Shown here one piece after another: positions 1-7,882 of a stretch of DNA of 64,000 nucleotides (its first letter is position 1; every line of letters starts with the position of its first letter). Source of the DNA: Bacillota bacterium (GTDB lineage: Bacteria; Bacillota; Clostridia; Lachnospirales; Lachnospiraceae). The DNA is taken from NCBI GenBank assembly GCA_023386815.1, contig JAEWIZ010000015.1, forward strand, positions 209,041-273,040, given 5' to 3'. The translations under genes and the position numbers were made by a program. Below the pieces are notes generated by a model. That model had not been told where the DNA came from, did no database searches, and saw only the letters and a list, made by a program, of their open reading frames with translations.

Positions 1-17
1 TGAAACAGCACTTTCTT

Positions 18-1187
18 TTATAATGCCAGGCGATAAATTTGTTCTGCTTCCCAGCTTGATATCTTCATAAAGCTTCCGATTGCGTATTGTTCACCAATGC
101 CAAGCTTTTTCACCATCTCCGGAATATCCTCTTCCTTTGCCCCAAGCTCGCTAAAAGTTATTGGCATGCCAATTGAGGTTAAGAACTGCTTAAAGCGCTG
201 TATTCCTTTTCGTGCGGTTTCCTCCGGATTAGCAAAATTCATATCAACGCCCCAAACTCTAACAGCAAGTTGAGCAAAGCGATTGATGTCATGTTTTAAT
301 ACGTAGGTCATCCAGGCCGGAAAGATTACTGCAAGGCCGGCACCGTGTGCAACGTCATACAGGGCAGATAACTCATGCTCTAATACATGGCTTGTCCAAT
401 CCTGCTCTCGTCCAACTCCTACCAAGTTATTATGGGCTACCATTCCTGCCCACATAATATTTGCTCGGGCTTCATAATTATTTGGATCTTCAATTACTCT
501 TGGAACCTCTTTTACCATGGTTAGCAGGATTGCTTCACATAAGCGATCAGTAACCTCTACTTCCTTTGTATTGGTAAAATACCGTTCAAATACATGAGCC
601 ATTATATCAGTTGCTCCTGCTGCCGTCTGATATGCAGGTAAGGTCTGGGTCAGTTCTGGATTCAGGATAGAGAAAACGGGTCTTATAGCTTCTCCGCTGG
701 CGCCTCGTTTCAACATTCCTTTTTCTAAGGTTATAACCGAATCACCGGAGCCTTCGCTTCCTGCTGCAGCGATGGTTAAGATCGTACCTACCTTTAACGC
801 CTGCTCAATGGGTTTACCTTCGTAAAAATCCCAAAAGTCCCCTTCATATACAGCTCCGGCTGCAATTGCCTTTGCAGAATCGATGGCACTTCCTCCGCCT
901 ACTGCCAGAACAAAATCAATCCCTTCCTTTCTGCAGATATCGATACCTTCATACACCAAGCCACTTCTTGGATTTGGTAATACACCCCCGAGTTCAATAT
1001 ACTCTATCTTCTCCTCCTCCAAAGAGGCTTTTACTTTATCTAATAAACCAGAACGAACAACCGAGCCTCCTCCGTAATGGATTAGTACCTTTGTTCCTCC
1101 AAAACGTTTCACATAATGTCCAGCGTCTTTCTCTGTATTCTTGCCAAAGGCGAAATAGGTGGGACTATAAAAAGTAAAATTCTTCAT
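18..1187 (-). CDS. Iron-containing alcohol dehydrogenase (butanol dehydrogenase/YqhD type)
   Basis: Predicted NAD(P)H-dependent group III alcohol dehydrogenase of 389 aa, reducing aldehydes to alcohols in the cytoplasm, as in fermentative solvent formation. The N-terminal dinucleotide-binding half carries GGGSVVRSG near residue 40 and GGGSAIDSAKA near residue 100. The C-terminal helical half carries the iron ligands in TDIMAHVFERYF and in the later HVLEHELSALYDVAHGAG segment. The TDIMAHVFE signature is typical of the BdhA/YqhD branch rather than AdhB. The ATG at 1187 gives the usual length; its SD (AAGGAA) is weak and distant. It appears monocistronic. Substrate and cofactor preference cannot be decided from sequence. 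Confidence 0.93.
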   Translation of the reverse strand: MKNFTFYSPTYFAFGKNTEKDAGHYVKRFGGTKVLIHYGGGSVVRSGLLDKVKASLEEEKIEYIELGGVLPNPRSGLVYEGIDICRKEGIDFVLAVGGGSAIDSAKAIAAGAVYEGDFWDFYEGKPIEQALKVGTILTIAAAGSEGSGDSVITLEKGMLKRGASGEAIRPVFSILNPELTQTLPAYQTAAGATDIMAHVFERYFTNTKEVEVTDRLCEAILLTMVKEVPRVIEDPNNYEARANIMWAGMVAHNNLVGVGREQDWTSHVLEHELSALYDVAHGAGLAVIFPAWMTYVLKHDINRFAQLAVRVWGVDMNFANPEETARKGIQRFKQFLTSIGMPITFSELGAKEEDIPEMVKKLGIGEQYAIGSFMKISSWEAEQIYRLAL

Positions 1188-1385
1188 ACTGATTTTATTT
1201 CCTTTCTTTATGTGTATTTTAATTATTTATAATTGTAATAAAACTATACCTCTATTTTAGCTGATATCGGAATATTTTGCTACGATAATCTTTTATATTT
1301 TAACCTTTTTTCTCAACAGGAATATACTCCATATTGTGTCCCTGCTACTGATAATTAGAACCTGATTAAAAGCATATTAAATAAG

Positions 1386-1454
1386 TGTCAGCTCTGTTGA
1401 CATTACAACAGGATACCGTTATATTGAAAGAAAAGCGGGGTGTCAAACTTGACA
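1386..1454 (+). promoter_or_regulatory. Promoter with two flanking TGTCA/TGACA dyads upstream of ybjQ-like gene
   Basis: A sigma-A type promoter is seen: TTGACA at 1397-1402, a 17-bp spacer and TATATT at 1420-1425. One inverted repeat, TGTCA-N7-TGACA (1386-1402), covers the -35 box. A second, TGTCA-N4-TGACA (1441-1454), lies just past the expected start of transcription. Both are followed by ATTAC, so they look like duplicated operator sites. The binding protein is unknown. The rest of 1188-1385 is AT-rich with nothing else recognisable. Confidence 0.6.
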
Positions 1455-1482
1455 TTACCACACATATTATGGAGGTCAATTT

Positions 1483-1803
1483 ATGATAATTACAACAACC
1501 CCTTCCGTTGAAGGAAGGCAGATTACTGACTATCTTGGAGTAGTATTTGGAGAAGTAATCTCCGGTGTTAATTTTATTAAGGATTTTACCGCCGGTTTAT
1601 CCAACTTTTTTGGCGGACGTTCCGGAACCTATGAGGAAGAGCTTATTAATGCCAGAGAACAGGCTTTACAGGAGATGCAGCAAAGAGCATATCAAATGGG
1701 AGCAGATGCCGTTGTTGGGGTCGATGTAGATTATGAGGTACTGGGAGCAGATAATGGAATGCTTATGGTGACTGTTTCCGGTACGGCAGTAAGAATTAGA
1801 TAA
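1483..1803 (+). CDS. YbjQ family (UPF0145) heavy-metal-binding-domain protein
   Basis: Small 106-aa cytoplasmic protein of the YbjQ/UPF0145 family, whose biochemical role is not settled. It opens with MIITTTPSVEGRQI, the family's start, has GVVFGEVISGVNF in the first third, and ends with the conserved block around GADAVVGVDVDYEV and VSGTAVRI. Length matches the family. The SD GGAGG sits 7 nt before the ATG. It is a single gene on the plus strand with its own promoter and a terminator behind it. The paired dyads around the promoter suggest control by a dedicated repressor or activator. Confidence 0.9.
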   Translation: MIITTTPSVEGRQITDYLGVVFGEVISGVNFIKDFTAGLSNFFGGRSGTYEEELINAREQALQEMQQRAYQMGADAVVGVDVDYEVLGADNGMLMVTVSGTAVRIR

Positions 1804-1845
1804 CCTGATTAAGTGAACCCAGTAGAATTGCTAATATAACAAAGT

Positions 1846-1906
1846 AAAAAAGTAGCTGTGTAGTCCCCCTTATTTGAAGGTTGACATGCAGCTACTTTTT
1901 ATTTTT
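1846..1906. terminator. Bidirectional intrinsic terminator
   Basis: The arms AAAGTAGCTG and CAGCTACTTT enclose a ~30-nt loop, with a T-run on the plus strand and an A-run (T-run on minus) on the other side. It serves the plus-strand ybjQ-like gene and the converging minus-strand CPBP gene. Confidence 0.75.
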
Positions 1907-1957
1907 ATTCATTTCTATTTTCCACTTTTCAATCGTTTGTTTTTGTATCTATCTAAA

Positions 1958-2950
1958 TTAGCTTATGGTCACATAGATAATTATAATGAAACAGCTCAAA
2001 AAATATAGTATCATACCTGGGTTTAAGAAGAAGAAAGATGTCTTCATAACCGGCTGATATTTTTCTAACTTTATCTTTCTGAAATTTAGAATCAAAAAAA
2101 CAACTCCAAGTGTTATAGCGATAATAATCCACAGAAAGATTAAACCAATAAAAATAAATTTGCTATTGGTAAGAACTGGTGCCATAATGGAGGACATAAA
2201 ATTAATCATCATATGAAGCAAGATAGAATACTTAATGGTATTCGTTTTTAATACTACATAGGCAAAGATAAAGCCTAGCACCGCTGCATAAAAGAATTGA
2301 GACAGGTTCATATGGAATAATCCAAAGGCAATGCCTGTAATAAGTATTGCCGGTATTTCACCAAAACGCCGTACCTTGTCAAGCAGCAGCTTTCTAAAAA
2401 TCAATTCCTCAATGATCGGAGCAATAATTGCTGCATATAGTAAAGTTATAAAAAAATTACCGCCTAGTATGGCATCTGCAACAGGATTTACTAACTCCTC
2501 ACCTTTGATCAGTGATATCAGCACCGTTAATACCGTACTCAATAAGTTTGTAAAATACATTGCCATATAACTGATAAAGAATATCATAATAAATCTCGTA
2601 GGCCTTAATTTAACTACTTCCCCCTTAGGCGAATCTGGAATTCCACGCATTAAAAGATAATAAACCGGAAAACCGATTCCTACGACTGAAATTGCAGTTA
2701 AAGCCCAAATGTACCAATTTGTATCAACAATCTGTGGTACTGTACTTCTTGCAAGGATATCCAATAAGGTCTGTACCCCAAGAACCACCAGCGATAAAAT
2801 AAATAAAGCAAAGCCCGCATGACTGATTAACTTTTTGGGAGTTATTCCGATCTCTTGAAAATCATTATAGTTTACTTCATTCATTGGATACCCGCTTTTT
2901 TCATTGTTTTGCTGATTGTATTCGATATTATCGTGATTATCTTGCTCCAA
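1958..2950 (-). CDS. CPBP family intramembrane metalloprotease
   Basis: Integral membrane protein of 330 aa from the CPBP (CAAX protease/bacteriocin-processing, Abi) family. A polar ~40-aa N-terminus (rich in N, D, Q, E) precedes about eight hydrophobic segments. The three family motifs are intact: EELIFRKLLL, FGLFHMN and LLHMMIN, carrying the Glu-Glu and His residues expected for catalysis. The start is a TTG at 2950 with GGGGGA 8 nt upstream; the next ATG, at codon 23, has no SD. The gene follows dacA by 25 nt and may share its transcript. The substrate is unknown. Two paralogues lie at 13.1-14.9 kb. Confidence 0.88.
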   Translation of the reverse strand: MEQDNHDNIEYNQQNNEKSGYPMNEVNYNDFQEIGITPKKLISHAGFALFILSLVVLGVQTLLDILARSTVPQIVDTNWYIWALTAISVVGIGFPVYYLLMRGIPDSPKGEVVKLRPTRFIMIFFISYMAMYFTNLLSTVLTVLISLIKGEELVNPVADAILGGNFFITLLYAAIIAPIIEELIFRKLLLDKVRRFGEIPAILITGIAFGLFHMNLSQFFYAAVLGFIFAYVVLKTNTIKYSILLHMMINFMSSIMAPVLTNSKFIFIGLIFLWIIIAITLGVVFLILNFRKIKLEKYQPVMKTSFFFLNPGMILYFLSCFIIIIYVTIS

Positions 2951-2975
2951 GCCAAAGTCCCCCTTTAGTTATCAT

Positions 2976-4187
2976 TTACTCAAGTCCATATTTTAATAGC
3001 GTAATAGCGTCTTCCCATCTACCTGCCGAGGTAGAGTCTAAGATAGCGCATACTACCTTACGTCCGTCTTCTTCTGCTGCGGCAACTAAGCATCTTCCCG
3101 CTAAGGAACTTGTTCCTGTTTTCAATCCAATCGCTTTTGAATAAAATTGGCCGCTGTACTCTGTTATTAATTTATTCGTACTCTTCCAAGTTACATCTTC
3201 CCCACTGATAAAACGGTTTCGTCCTGTACTTTTTTGAGTAATCTCAGTAATAATACTATTTTTTGCAGCAGCTGCCCCAATTAAACACATATCGTAGGCA
3301 GTGGTGTATTGCCCAATAGCATCATAACCATCCGGCGTCTTAAAGCAGGAGTTTTTCACCCCAAGACTTGCTGCTTCCTCATTCATAAGTTGTACAAACT
3401 CCGACACTGCTTGCTCTTTGGTTGCCTCAGGATTATCCAGTGCTTTTCGGCCAACATACACCGCAATCGTATATGCAGCGTCGTTACCGGAGGGTAGCAG
3501 CATCCCTTCTAATAAATTATGGATTGTAAGAACTTCCCCTTCCTCCAGGTAAGCTCTCGTTGAATCTGATGCAATCATGGTAATCTCATCACCCACAGCC
3601 ACCTGTTCGTCCAACTCGCACCAACTTAGAGCCACTAAGCTGGTAAGCAGTTTTGCGGTGCTTGCAGGAAACTTAGCTTTTACTGCATTTTTGTAATACA
3701 ATACCTCCAACGTATCAGCATCCATTAAGATTGCAGCTTCCGCATCAATGGATAGACCTGGATTATCTATATCCAGCGCCGTTTCCAACTGACTATCCAA
3801 TTTCATATCAGGAATGTAAGACTGGTAGTCCACTAAACTGCTATCGTATATTAATACAGGAGCTTTCGCAGAACTCAGGGCTGTACTAAAGGTATTTTCA
3901 TTATCATTTTCTATATCAGTACTTAATTCGTTTAGATTTTCTGAATCCAATTCAGAAGAGCTATCCTTTGTTGCTTCTACGGAATCTTTTTGTGAATTAT
4001 CTGAATTAGCAGAATCTACAATCTCTGTTGATGCCTCCGCTAAATCAACGTCATCCTCATTACTGTCATCTGTAATATCTTTTGTATAGGTATGGTCTTG
4101 TAAAGACAAATAATGTGCACTCATGAATAAGACTGCGGTAACCACTACGGCAAATAGAAATAACCCCAGTAAACTCTTCTTGTTCAT
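2976..4187 (-). CDS. dacA: D-alanyl-D-alanine carboxypeptidase (DacA/DacF type, class A PBP)
   Basis: Peptidase S11 family low-molecular-weight PBP of 403 aa, which trims the terminal D-Ala from peptidoglycan stem peptides outside the cell. An N-terminal membrane segment (about residues 5-25) is followed by an acidic Ser/Asp/Glu-rich linker to about residue 115. The catalytic domain shows the S-x-x-K box as STAKLL, the SxN box as SGNDAAY and the KTG box as KTGTS. It lacks the usual long C-terminal DacA extension and ends soon after the catalytic domain. The ATG at 4187 is preceded by GGAG at 6 nt; an in-frame TTG one codon earlier is less likely. The DacF-like length could mean a sporulation role. 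Confidence 0.9.
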   Translation of the reverse strand: MNKKSLLGLFLFAVVVTAVLFMSAHYLSLQDHTYTKDITDDSNEDDVDLAEASTEIVDSANSDNSQKDSVEATKDSSSELDSENLNELSTDIENDNENTFSTALSSAKAPVLIYDSSLVDYQSYIPDMKLDSQLETALDIDNPGLSIDAEAAILMDADTLEVLYYKNAVKAKFPASTAKLLTSLVALSWCELDEQVAVGDEITMIASDSTRAYLEEGEVLTIHNLLEGMLLPSGNDAAYTIAVYVGRKALDNPEATKEQAVSEFVQLMNEEAASLGVKNSCFKTPDGYDAIGQYTTAYDMCLIGAAAAKNSIITEITQKSTGRNRFISGEDVTWKSTNKLITEYSGQFYSKAIGLKTGTSSLAGRCLVAAAEEDGRKVVCAILDSTSAGRWEDAITLLKYGLE

Positions 4188-4203
4188 CAATTTCTCCGTT
4201 CCA

Positions 4204-4346
4204 CCGCCAGATTAGCGGCAATGTTAATCCTAATATTTAAAATACCCCATTTCACCCAAATTATGATATAAGGAAAATCATCCCTGGCATAACGCGTTCC
4301 GGTTGACATGAGCGAAATGGGGACGTCCAAATCCATTAACGTCCCC
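4204..4346 (-). promoter_or_regulatory. Leader of dacA with overlapping, mutually exclusive hairpins
   Basis: In the 245 bp between the DUF4097 gene and dacA, CCCCATTTC can pair in two ways when read on the minus strand. ACGTCCCC (4319-4326) can pair with GGGGACGT (4339-4346), or CCCCATTTC (4314-4322) with GAAATGGGG (4245-4253). The two stems share the CCCC block and cannot form together. A further small stem CCGC/GCGG (4204-4218) sits directly before the dacA SD. No strong U-run follows, so this may be a transcription-independent switch or simply the terminator of the upstream gene. Confidence 0.4.
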
Positions 4347-4432
4347 ACTACTTTTCTCTTATTTTAATATTTGTATTCAAAGATTGCAACATTTTTCATA
4401 ACATTTTCTAATATATACGGATAAATGCTCGG

Positions 4433-5281
4433 TTACCTTGTAATCTTTATTGTAACATTTCCTACTCCGCCGTCGATATCGATCGAATTAGGTGAGCTAT
4501 TGTTGGTTCGGTATTCATTCGAGATCTTTTCCCCATTCAGACGTATGTTTCCTACACCGGCATCAACCTTGATGTCATAATCTTTAGGATCTCCAGTTAA
4601 ATCCAGGTTAACATCACCAACTCCACAATCAAATTTATTTTTTCCCTGAAGAGTGCCTTCAACAGTAAGATTTCCAACTCCGCAATCAAAATCCGAATCG
4701 TTAAAGCTTACCTTCTCTAGATTTACATTCCCGACACCACCATCAACCTTAACTTTCTCAGCAATTATGTTAGTTCCAACAATATTACCAGCGCCTGCTG
4801 ACAGTAATAGATATCCTGTTTTTACACCATCAATGGCAACATTTCCAGCACCTGTTTCCAGTTTTATATCCTCAGCGATGAACCCCTTTGGAAGATATAT
4901 GGTAATTTTTGAATTAGGATCATTAATTCCATTAAAATGAAACCACAAAAAATTTATAGCCTGATTGTCATCTGAAATTTTTAAAATTCCGTTACTTGAA
5001 ACTTTTGCTTGGAAGTTCTTTGATACGTTTTCAGCCTCTACTTTAAAGGTATCTCCTTCTAGTATGATCAGCTTCCCGGTTGAATTACTAACCTCCAAAC
5101 TGCTTACATCGGTAAAGACTTCTGAGAAGCCAACGGATTTATCCTTATTAAAGGCCGTACCACCCGATACCACGGAAGCTATTATTAACCCTACGTTAAT
5201 CATAGCTGATATAATTGCTATTGCTAAGAAGATAGCAAATCCAATGGCTATATACTTAATGGTTCGCTGAAAGCTATTCAT
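4433..5281 (-). CDS. DUF4097 family beta-strand repeat protein (LiaG-like)
   Basis: 282-aa protein with one N-terminal membrane segment (about residues 10-35) and an extracytoplasmic beta-repeat domain. The repeat unit ends in GAGNV/GVGNV (for example AGNVAIDG, VGNVNLEK, VGNIRLNG), typical of the DUF4097 family that includes B. subtilis LiaG. Its ATG overlaps the stop of the upstream LiaF-like gene (TCAT at 5278-5281), so the two are translationally coupled. The family is tied to envelope stress, but its molecular activity is not established. No LiaRS two-component system is in this window. Confidence 0.83.
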   Translation of the reverse strand: MNSFQRTIKYIAIGFAIFLAIAIISAMINVGLIIASVVSGGTAFNKDKSVGFSEVFTDVSSLEVSNSTGKLIILEGDTFKVEAENVSKNFQAKVSSNGILKISDDNQAINFLWFHFNGINDPNSKITIYLPKGFIAEDIKLETGAGNVAIDGVKTGYLLLSAGAGNIVGTNIIAEKVKVDGGVGNVNLEKVSFNDSDFDCGVGNLTVEGTLQGKNKFDCGVGDVNLDLTGDPKDYDIKVDAGVGNIRLNGEKISNEYRTNNSSPNSIDIDGGVGNVTIKITR

Positions 5282-5985
5282 TTGATATCAATCCCTCCAA
5301 ACATGCAAGTGGAGTTAAGATAAATCGTGGGAGCTCCTGGTTGAACATATTGATTCGACTTATTGCTTACACCACCGAAGATAGGTACGTTATTCACTTT
5401 TATATTAACACCTGCCGGAAGATAAATGTCAATCCCACCAAAAATTGCAGTTGCATTTATCTCCACATCATTCGTAATCTGGGCGTCACGTAAGTCAAGC
5501 ACCAAAGCTCCGAACACTGTATTTAATACGGTACCACCAAAGTAATCCGTGATATGGATACGGTTACTGCTAAAGGTGGCACTATAGTCTGATCTTGCGG
5601 CACCGTTGTAGGTTTGACCATTACCTCCCTGGAAGTCTCCGCCCTCCTGATTAATTCGTCTTGGTCCCTTCCGGAACATATTTTGGAACATGATACGTAT
5701 TCCGATAAACACTAAGATTGCCGGAATGATTAATTCCCATACGCTAAATCTTAGATTCACATTGCAGGATACAAATAGAAGTACGCCAAAGATGAAGCCT
5801 ATCGTAGAAGCAACTCCAAAGCCACTCTGTATCATACTGATAAAACAGGGGATTATAATGAAAAAAGTCCACCATCCATTAAAAAACAGAGTGAAATCCC
5901 AGAGATTAAGAACATTTCCTGCTATCCCGATACCCACAATGACAAAAAACAATCCCCATAAAGCATTTGTTAACTTATTTCTCAT
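5278..5985 (-). CDS. LiaF-like transmembrane protein (LiaF-TM plus C-terminal DUF2154-like domain)
   Basis: Membrane protein of 235 aa. The N-terminal part has about four hydrophobic segments in the pattern of the LiaF transmembrane region. After a Gly/Asn-rich linker the C-terminal domain carries ITDYFGGTVLNTVFGALVLDL and FGGIDIYLPAGVNIKV, the features of the LiaF/VraT-like cell-wall-active-antibiotic response domain. The ATG at 5985 is chosen because GGAGG lies 4 nt upstream; the longer frame to 6078 has no SD and an unlikely N-terminus. It forms an operon with the overlapping DUF4097 gene. By family it should modulate an envelope-stress sensor kinase, encoded elsewhere if present. Confidence 0.82.
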   Translation of the reverse strand: MRNKLTNALWGLFFVIVGIGIAGNVLNLWDFTLFFNGWWTFFIIIPCFISMIQSGFGVASTIGFIFGVLLFVSCNVNLRFSVWELIIPAILVFIGIRIMFQNMFRKGPRRINQEGGDFQGGNGQTYNGAARSDYSATFSSNRIHITDYFGGTVLNTVFGALVLDLRDAQITNDVEINATAIFGGIDIYLPAGVNIKVNNVPIFGGVSNKSNQYVQPGAPTIYLNSTCMFGGIDIK

Positions 5986-6155
5986 AGCTCCTCCAATCCG
6001 GCATCCGTTATAGCTTGTTATATGGAACGCCGATGCTTCTTCCGAGTCTGTTAACCCGAATATTTCTGTCATAATCATACTTCATGTTATACTTTTTCGC
6101 AATATGATAGCGAAAACTCTAATCTTATTTTAACCTTTTCCAGGCCTTATGTACC

Positions 6156-7871
6156 TTAGGCTCTAGGACTTTCTGCTCGCAGCTCAATGAATAAATTATA
6201 TATGTCTAAAATACCATAGCCCCAGTCTTGATTGGGATAAGTTAGATTGGGATTTCTCCTTGCTCCTCGTATTAACAGTTTCTTTACCTCAGGCGTATCT
6301 ATCCCCAGATAATTTCTTCGTACAATTCCCCACTCTAATACCATTGCTGCAATTCCCGTAGTATGGGCAGCTGCTATACTTGTGCCACTGACCCCTGCAA
6401 AGCCCTGTTCCAGCGTTGGTGCACTAATATTCACACCTGGTGCTGCAAGTTCCGGCTTAATTAAATTGTTACTGGTATAGCCACGGCTTGCATTCGTATA
6501 TAAGTTGTTATTATCAGGATTATAGGCTGTAACCGTTATTGGCTCTTGTACATTTCCCGGAACTGTTATGGTCGTAGTGGGATTGGACTGAGTAAAATAG
6601 GTATTATCTGATATAAACCCCGTAATTGGCAGCCATACATGAAAAGCTCCACCTATATCTCCTCTACCATAAACCTGAAATCTCCAAATTCCAGCGGTTG
6701 GTTTACGAAACCGAAATATGATAACTTGATCTCCTGCCGTTCCCTCCACCAATAGATAATCCAGGGTGATCTGCGTCTGCTCAAAAACAAAGGAAATTTC
6801 CCTGCTTACTTTCAAAGTGGGCGTAATTCTTGGGACATACTCTCCTGTAGGGGATAGAATGTCAACAGAATAGATGCTAGGAATTCTTCCCCATAATTCC
6901 ATAATAAAACCCGCCTCATTATCACCTACGTTCAACTCCATAGTTGTATAGCCTATCGTGGGGTCAATTTCCGAAAAGAAATGTCTTCTGGCCATTCCTT
7001 CATTTCCTGCTGCAATGGTTAGTACAACTCCAGGAAAATTCCCCCCTACCGTTAGTAAATTTCCAAGACTTCCTCTTCCTGAATGGCTTCCTAGAGAATT
7101 ACCGATTCCAAGACAGATCGATACCGGTTTTCCCTGCTCTCTCGCCTGATCAACTATATATCGAATTGCCCACATAATATCATTTTCCTGATAACAGGGC
7201 ACGCCAGGCGGAACAATATAAAAATCACGTAAAATGTCTTTTATCTGCTTTAATTTAACTACTACAATTTGTGAATCAGGTACAACTCCGCTAAAATCCT
7301 GATCAGGAACCTCTCCGCCTGCAGCTACACCAGCCAGTATGGTTCCATGTCCAATCTCATCTCTGCTTGGTACAATTTCGAACGGATTTTCACTTTGAAG
7401 AGCTCGATTAATTTCTTCTGTAGTATACTGAGTACCATACCAATATTCCGGTGGGAATTTTTCACTTTCGATACTCTGATCCCAGATTGATATAATTCTT
7501 GTTGTTCCGTCTGCGTTACGAAATATAGGATTGGTATAATCAATCCCCGTGTCAATAATGGCCACGATCGTTCCCTGTCCTCTTAGGTTCAGAGTTGGTA
7601 TCCTTCGAACTCGATTTATACCAGAAGCTTCTAAGCTTCGTGTAGAAGTTAGTCCAAAGAAGCCCGGTACGATATAATAACCAAACTCACTGATTGTATT
7701 AACAGTCAAGTTGGCGGCAGGTAAATATGCTATTGCAAACCTTGTATTCATAATTTGGATGGTAGCATTGGGAAATCTGGCTAATATTGCCTCATTTCCG
7801 CCATAATCCACAATGAAATCCACAAAATCATTACTTGTAATTTTATATCTTTCTTCTGCAGTCATATCCAT
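6156..7871 (-). CDS. S8 family subtilisin-like protease, Csp-like (copy 1)
   Basis: 571-aa subtilase with an intact triad: Asp107 in IIDTGIDYTNP, His175 in GHGTILAG and Ser498 in SGTSIAAAH, plus the oxyanion Asn in IAAGNEG. An N-terminal stretch of about 95 residues looks like a prodomain. A long insert between His and Ser (about 300-450) matches the jelly-roll inserted in clostridial CspB. No signal peptide is visible. By family this suits the germination proteases that process the cortex hydrolase SleC, but Lachnospiraceae carry many S8 genes and the role is inferred. GGGAGGAG precedes two close ATGs (7871 and two codons on); either could be used. It lies 11 nt after copy 2. Confidence 0.9.
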   Translation of the reverse strand: MDMTAEERYKITSNDFVDFIVDYGGNEAILARFPNATIQIMNTRFAIAYLPAANLTVNTISEFGYYIVPGFFGLTSTRSLEASGINRVRRIPTLNLRGQGTIVAIIDTGIDYTNPIFRNADGTTRIISIWDQSIESEKFPPEYWYGTQYTTEEINRALQSENPFEIVPSRDEIGHGTILAGVAAGGEVPDQDFSGVVPDSQIVVVKLKQIKDILRDFYIVPPGVPCYQENDIMWAIRYIVDQAREQGKPVSICLGIGNSLGSHSGRGSLGNLLTVGGNFPGVVLTIAAGNEGMARRHFFSEIDPTIGYTTMELNVGDNEAGFIMELWGRIPSIYSVDILSPTGEYVPRITPTLKVSREISFVFEQTQITLDYLLVEGTAGDQVIIFRFRKPTAGIWRFQVYGRGDIGGAFHVWLPITGFISDNTYFTQSNPTTTITVPGNVQEPITVTAYNPDNNNLYTNASRGYTSNNLIKPELAAPGVNISAPTLEQGFAGVSGTSIAAAHTTGIAAMVLEWGIVRRNYLGIDTPEVKKLLIRGARRNPNLTYPNQDWGYGILDIYNLFIELRAESPRA

Positions 7872-7882
7872 GCTCCTCCCTT

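Noticed and set aside
866..1177. Plus-strand frames antisense to the alcohol dehydrogenase
   Set aside because: Shadow frames with no SD and no domain; the opposite-strand gene is certain.
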